Source: Amia ocellicauda
Taxonomy: Eukaryota > Chordata > Actinopteri > Amiiformes > Amiidae
Reading direction: 5' to 3'
Length of the DNA stretch: 64,000 bases
NCBI RefSeq assembly: GCF_036373705.1
Contig: NW_027102764.1
Location: 1-64,000, forward strand
Both the position numbers and the translations under genes were made by a program. A model generated the notes under the pieces. That model made no database searches. It saw nothing but the letters and a program-made list of their open reading frames with translations, and was not told the origin of the DNA. This document shows, piece after piece, positions 59,948 through 64,000 of the stretch; position 1 is the first letter of the stretch; every line of letters starts with the position of its first letter.

Positions 59948-60019
59948 GGTTCCATGGTGTAATGGTTAGCACTCTGGACTCTGAATCCAGCGATCCGAGT
60001 TCAAGTCTCGGTGGGACCT
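59948..60019 (+). tRNA. tRNA-Gln (anticodon CTG), unit 11
   Basis: Identical tRNA body although both flanks differ from the other copies (4-bp loss and C-to-T upstream, G-to-A at 60032 downstream). The gene itself is unchanged. Confidence 0.95.
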
Positions 60020-60182
60020 GGGCCCCATGGCTAGGGCAGCGGCGGCAAAGCGGTGGTCTCCCTGGGTGAGGGCCTGTGTCTGCGATCAGGGCCGTTTACG
60101 TTCTTCTTGGGAGGCTTGGAGACGAAGTGGCGAGACCTCCGGGTTGGCGTGCTGCGTTCACCTTCCTGAAACACCGAGGCCT

Positions 60183-60201
60183 GGGGCCCCCTGGTGGCGA
60201 C
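60183..60201 (-). promoter_or_regulatory. CTCF consensus-like site, unit 11
   Basis: Same match; the core is unchanged although the surrounding 200 bp differ from unit 5. Confidence 0.55.
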
Positions 60202-60352
60202 TGTGTGGCTTTAACGGAGAAGGTGCCTGTGTTGAACCCTTCTTGGAAATAATGGTTTTCCCCGATCTATATAGAAGAGGATGGCTATTATTGTAACAAC
60301 CAGACATTTGTGTCTGCACTGTCACTCACTCATCTATCTATCTCTATCTCTA

Positions 60353-60410
60353 CAGTGGTAGAGGTCTCGCCTGCCACTCGGGATTCCTTTGCTTGATTCG
60401 CGGCCACTGG
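60353..60410 (+). pseudogene. tRNA-Gly (GCC) relic, unit 11
   Basis: Same decayed sequence as unit 1. Confidence 0.75.
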
Positions 60411-60557
60411 TTTTCTCCGATCTATATAGAAGAGGATGTCTTTTATTGTAACAACCAGACATTTGATTCTGCACTGTCACTCACTCACTCATCTATCTAT
60501 CTATCTATCTATCTATCGACTATTGACTATCGACATTTGCTGTCTGCCGCTGTGATT

Positions 60558-63500
60558 GTTGGGAGTGAGTGTGGAGGTGCAGGTGTGCATGTTTGCTGCT
60601 GCCAGGTTTGTTTGTGGTTTTTCTCCTCTACTTTTTTCGTTCTTTCTTTCTTTCTTTCTGAATGTGTCTTTGACAGTTTTGTAAGAGGTTTTTCTGAAGA
60701 GTTTCCCCATGCTGAGCTGACTCCTGCAGTCAGCGAAGTGATCGGGATGTCTGGGGCTGGGTCGGGGAGGGGGGGAATCAGAGTTTTTTATTCGAGACTT
60801 TAACACGTCGGCATGGCGTTAAAGTGACCTCTGATGAGTTTTTGCCCCTGGAGGAGTGTGTTCTGGCGATCGGGCAAGTTGTCGGTTGTGAAAATATAAA
60901 GTCGGCAGCTCGTATGAGCGGGTCTGTTGTGCTGTTTCTGAGCAGCATTGAGTTGGTCTCGCGTATCGTTGAGACTGGTATAGTGATCGGTGGTGTTTTG
61001 ATCAATGTCACCCCACTAGCAGCTCCGGCCAGGAGAGTTACTTTGTCTAATGTCACTCGTTTTCTGTCAAACGACCTATTAGAGAGGGAACTGGCGAGAC
61101 ATGGGTGGATAATGTCGGGTTTGAAACGTATACCGCTGGGGTGTAAGTCACAGCAGTTGAAACATGTTGTTTCGTTCAGAAGGCAGGTATTCATGATTTT
61201 GAATGACATAAATGGGGATCTGAACATTGTGCTTAAGTTCAAGGTTGATGGCAATGATTATGTTGTCTTTGTCACATCTGATTCTATGAAGTGCTTCAAC
61301 TGCGGTAATGAAGGCCACACTGTTAGGCATTGCCCCGAGAAGGATCAGGATGAGGGTGCTGGTCCCAGTCGACGGGGGGGTCAGCCCAAGCAGGCCAGGT
61401 CGGGGAGTGGTGAGCAGCCCGGCCGCCCTACTAGCGGAGCAGCCGAAGTGGCAGAGGAGGCGAGAAGAGGGGCTGCGGGGGAGGCTGTTGAAGAGAGTGA
61501 GGGTCTGGAGGTCCAGGTACAGGAGAGTGTGGGCGCTGAGAGGACTTCCGACCGCGGCGGTACCGTGCCGACTGTGGAGGTCCCAGGTGTTAGCGGTGTG
61601 TCAGCTAATGTTTGTGGAGCATCAGACAGTATGGATGACAGCCGTTTAACTGGACTGGATGGCAGTATACAGCAGCAGGACGGGGCATCAGGTAGTGGAG
61701 TGGGGGTGAGCAGCGAGAGGGCTGGTGACCAGACTGAAAAGATGGAGACTGTGAAGACAACACTGAGCAGTGTGTGGGACACGGGAATGGAAGTGGGGAC
61801 GGATCCTGGTCAGGACAGCAGGGTTTTTAAAGTGCCTGGGAAGAAACGCATTCGCAAATCTGAGGACGGTGCTTCTGCTAAAAAACGGAGTCCAGCTCCT
61901 GAGCCTTGATGAGTCAGTGTGCTCCCAGGAGATGCTCAAAGGAGCCTGCCTAAAACAGTGTGCTACCTAGAGATCCTGAAGTCACCCCCGCAACTCAAAA
62001 GCACCTGTGTTGCTCCCAGAAACAAAAGAGGAAAAACTGGAAAAACCAGTATACCAGTCAAGCAACTTAAGCTCAAGAAGGGAGGCAGCTTGACCAAGCC
62101 AGTTTAAGCTGACAAGTTACTGTGACTGCCTATATTGTTTTTCATTTGTTTGTTTTTTATGACATTGGAGTTACAAGGTTCTGCACTGAACACAAATCTA
62201 CTAAGAAGTGTCTCCTTAAAACTCAACCATAAAAGTAAAATAATAATAAAATAAAAAACTTCAGAAGGAATTATTTTCAACTGAGAGTTTGCTTGTACAC
62301 TGTTACTTAACAAAAATATATTACACTGCACACAAATTATTTCTGACCAATCCAACATGGCCAAACGATATAAACAATGCACTTTTCTTGAACAACCCTG
62401 AACACAACTTTATACAGCAGGTCACACATCCTATGCATCATTATTTTCAGAGAAGATGCGTTTTGGAGGAATAGAAAATAAAATCTAAACAATAACAAAA
62501 GGCTTCCAGCAAATGTGTTGCTTGGCCCCATAATAAGTATTTGAACTGTTTCAAAGTGAAAGCTTCAGACCATTTTGATGCGGTTTGCAAGTTAACAAGT
62601 TCTGCTGTCCAAACATGACACTATCCGTAAGTTAGCCACTCAAAGTGACTTAATCATACCCTGCAGAACATCCTTCGAAATTAAGCTTTTTCTATGATAG
62701 CCTGCAGTGGTTTTCAACCCTGATCCCGAAGGGCCTCCTCTGACTCCAGCAAGTCTGCAACAGCAGCCACACATTCCTCAGCCCAGTTAAAATGAGGCTC
62801 ATTTTCACAAGTTAAACATTGTAGCGTAAGGTACACTTATAAATTTCAAGTAAAGAAGTGAATTTATAGTGTCACCATATCACGAATCCTGGAATCTTGT
62901 AGAACTCAATTTCTGTAATAATTGGACGCAGACACCAATTCCAAAGATATAAATTGTCAAATTTATTCAAAACAAAGACTAAATGTAGCACTACACTAAT
63001 TATACAAAAGGGAAGAACTAATTAAAATTCAACTCTAGATCAACAAATCACTTCCGTGACCAAATCAAAGACCATGGGATTTCATATGATAACACAAATC
63101 GATTAACAAAAAAGGTTATAAACACATTGACTACAATACCGGTTAGTAAGACGAAGGTGAGTCTCTCGTTAGTATTATTAGTCAGACATTAAATAACTAC
63201 GCAGGTTAGTATTTATGTCAGGTAACTTCTCGTTATATATATATCAGTCTCATTTACGTTTAGGTGCCGAGAAAGATCCTATCATTACTTGTTACCACAC
63301 TTTCCCTTAACTGATTATTATTCAATGATTTAGGATAGGCAGGGCCACCAATAATCTAATGTCTATTAACTTGTGTCAATTTCAGACTAAACAGTTAAAC
63401 AGGAATGAGAAGATATTTCTCGACGTTGACAGATTTTATTTCTAAAATTATCAACAAAACAGTTTAATGCAACACACATTTATATTTAAGAAAACTAAAT

Positions 63501-64000
63501 GATATTACACATTCTAGAGTTATGAATCACAGATTAACATTTCTAATTGATTTCTCAAATGTCATGAATCATGAACTCCAAACTGTTAAACTTATCTGAA
63601 CTTCGTCGCAGAGAGGCCTCTCTGGCTTCGGGCTCAGATAACAGCACACGGCACGAGGTCCGTGTGGTTTGGAACAAAGGCAGTCCGGTTCGGCTTTGTC
63701 CAAGAACTTCCACTCAGTCGATGCACCTGGAAATTGGGGTTTCTCGAAAGTAGTGTCGTTTCCAAACAGATTTTCCACTGGTTTGAAGGCTCCAAGGTTG
63801 TGCACAAAATCTTCTTTGAGGAAAGCAGGGCCCTGTTTGTTCCAAGGGTCAAGTTTCTTAAGACTCAAATAGCTATTTAAATGACTGACACTTTCGTATA
63901 CAGTCGACTTAGTCAATTGTCCAGCTGTATTCACTCCACTGATCAGGTGGGCACAGGCGGGCAGCGCAGTCTGTAAAGTTCTTTATTTAATAAAGTCCTT
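60558..64000 (+). repeat. Array unit 12 (unit-6 type, cut by window end)
   Basis: First 3443 bp of a unit-6-type unit, with Thr78 and a new Met270 in its ORF. Its tail lies beyond the window. Confidence 0.92.
60824..61909 (+). CDS. LINE ORF1-like protein, unit 12
   Basis: Intact 361-codon frame with Thr78 and a private Thr270-to-Met change (ATG at 61631) not present in unit 6. Confidence 0.72.
   Translation: MTSDEFLPLEECVLAIGQVVGCENIKSAARMSGSVVLFLSSIELVSRIVETGIVIGGVLINVTPLAAPARRVTLSNVTRFLSNDLLERELARHGWIMSGLKRIPLGCKSQQLKHVVSFRRQVFMILNDINGDLNIVLKFKVDGNDYVVFVTSDSMKCFNCGNEGHTVRHCPEKDQDEGAGPSRRGGQPKQARSGSGEQPGRPTSGAAEVAEEARRGAAGEAVEESEGLEVQVQESVGAERTSDRGGTVPTVEVPGVSGVSANVCGASDSMDDSRLTGLDGSIQQQDGASGSGVGVSSERAGDQTEKMETVKTTLSSVWDTGMEVGTDPGQDSRVFKVPGKKRIRKSEDGASAKKRSPAPEP

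Larger units (their letters stand above)
54675..60557 (+). repeat. Array unit 11 (unit-5 type, divergent around tRNA)
   Basis: Matches unit 5 in its body and leader but differs in the 200 bp around tRNA-Gln: it keeps the 13 bp missing from unit 5, lacks 4 bp near 59853, and has T at 59884 and A at 60032. Confidence 0.93.
33139..64000 (+). repeat. Higher-order repeat block 2 (cut by window end)
   Basis: Second copy of the six-unit block, offset by 33,138 bp (33,147 bp in the last unit because of nearby small indels). Unit lengths are 5883, 4883, 4883, 5887, 5883 and at least 3443. Differences from block 1 seen by eye: 15964 A versus 49102 G; 26694 A versus 59832 G; a 4-bp loss near 59853; 26750 C versus 59884 T; 13 bp present after 60019 but missing after 26885; 60032 A where other long units have G; 28485 C versus 61632 T. 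The non-coding parts were spot-checked, not fully aligned. This could be real recent amplification or an assembly duplication; the differences argue against a simple copy error. Confidence 0.9.

Noticed and set aside
1-64000. CRISPR-like or phage-like repeat system
   Set aside because: Repeat units are 5-6 kb with vertebrate tRNA and LINE sequence; no short spaced repeats, cas-like or phage-like genes.

Overview
The window is one continuous tandem array of a large repeat unit (a macrosatellite). Twelve units lie head to tail on the + strand, the last cut by the window end. There is no unique sequence and no bacterial-type gene. A vertebrate nuclear genome, most likely a ray-finned fish, fits best: the only recognisable long protein resembles the ORF1 protein of Tx1-group (L1-clade) LINEs, which are common in fish and amphibians, and the tRNA-Gln(CTG) matches the vertebrate form. 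The species cannot be named from the sequence.

Each unit, read on the + strand, holds: (1) a leader of about 265 bp; (2) a 361-codon open frame for the LINE ORF1-like zinc-knuckle protein; (3) about 0.8-1.0 kb of AT-rich non-coding DNA; (4) about 1.9 kb that may be an old minus-strand LTR-like segment (weak call); (5) about 0.4 kb of further non-coding DNA; (6) in long units only, a roughly 1-kb module with an intact tRNA-Gln(CTG) gene, a consensus-like CTCF site and usually a tRNA-Gly(GCC) relic; (7) a short conserved block ending in a TCTA microsatellite that runs into the next leader. No LINE ORF2 (endonuclease/reverse transcriptase) is present.

The units form a higher-order repeat of six. 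Their lengths are 5883, 4883, 4883, 5887, 5874 and 5728 bp, summing to 33,138 bp. The series then restarts as 5883, 4883, 4883, 5887, 5883 and a cut unit. Variants private to each unit type recur exactly 33,138 bp later (33,147 for the last pair), so units 1-6 and 7-12 are copies of the same block. I found only about seven differences between the two blocks, most of them clustered beside one tRNA gene. Units 2, 3, 8 and 9 are short because the tRNA/CTCF module is missing and replaced by a small filler repeat.

Nothing shows a set of cooperating protein genes. The most interesting reading is structural: a young, homogenising macrosatellite that carries a captured LINE ORF plus a spaced series of tRNA (Pol III) and CTCF-like sites, comparable in layout to mammalian DXZ4/D4Z4 arrays. 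Insulator or boundary function is inference only, and an assembly duplication of the 33-kb block has to be excluded.
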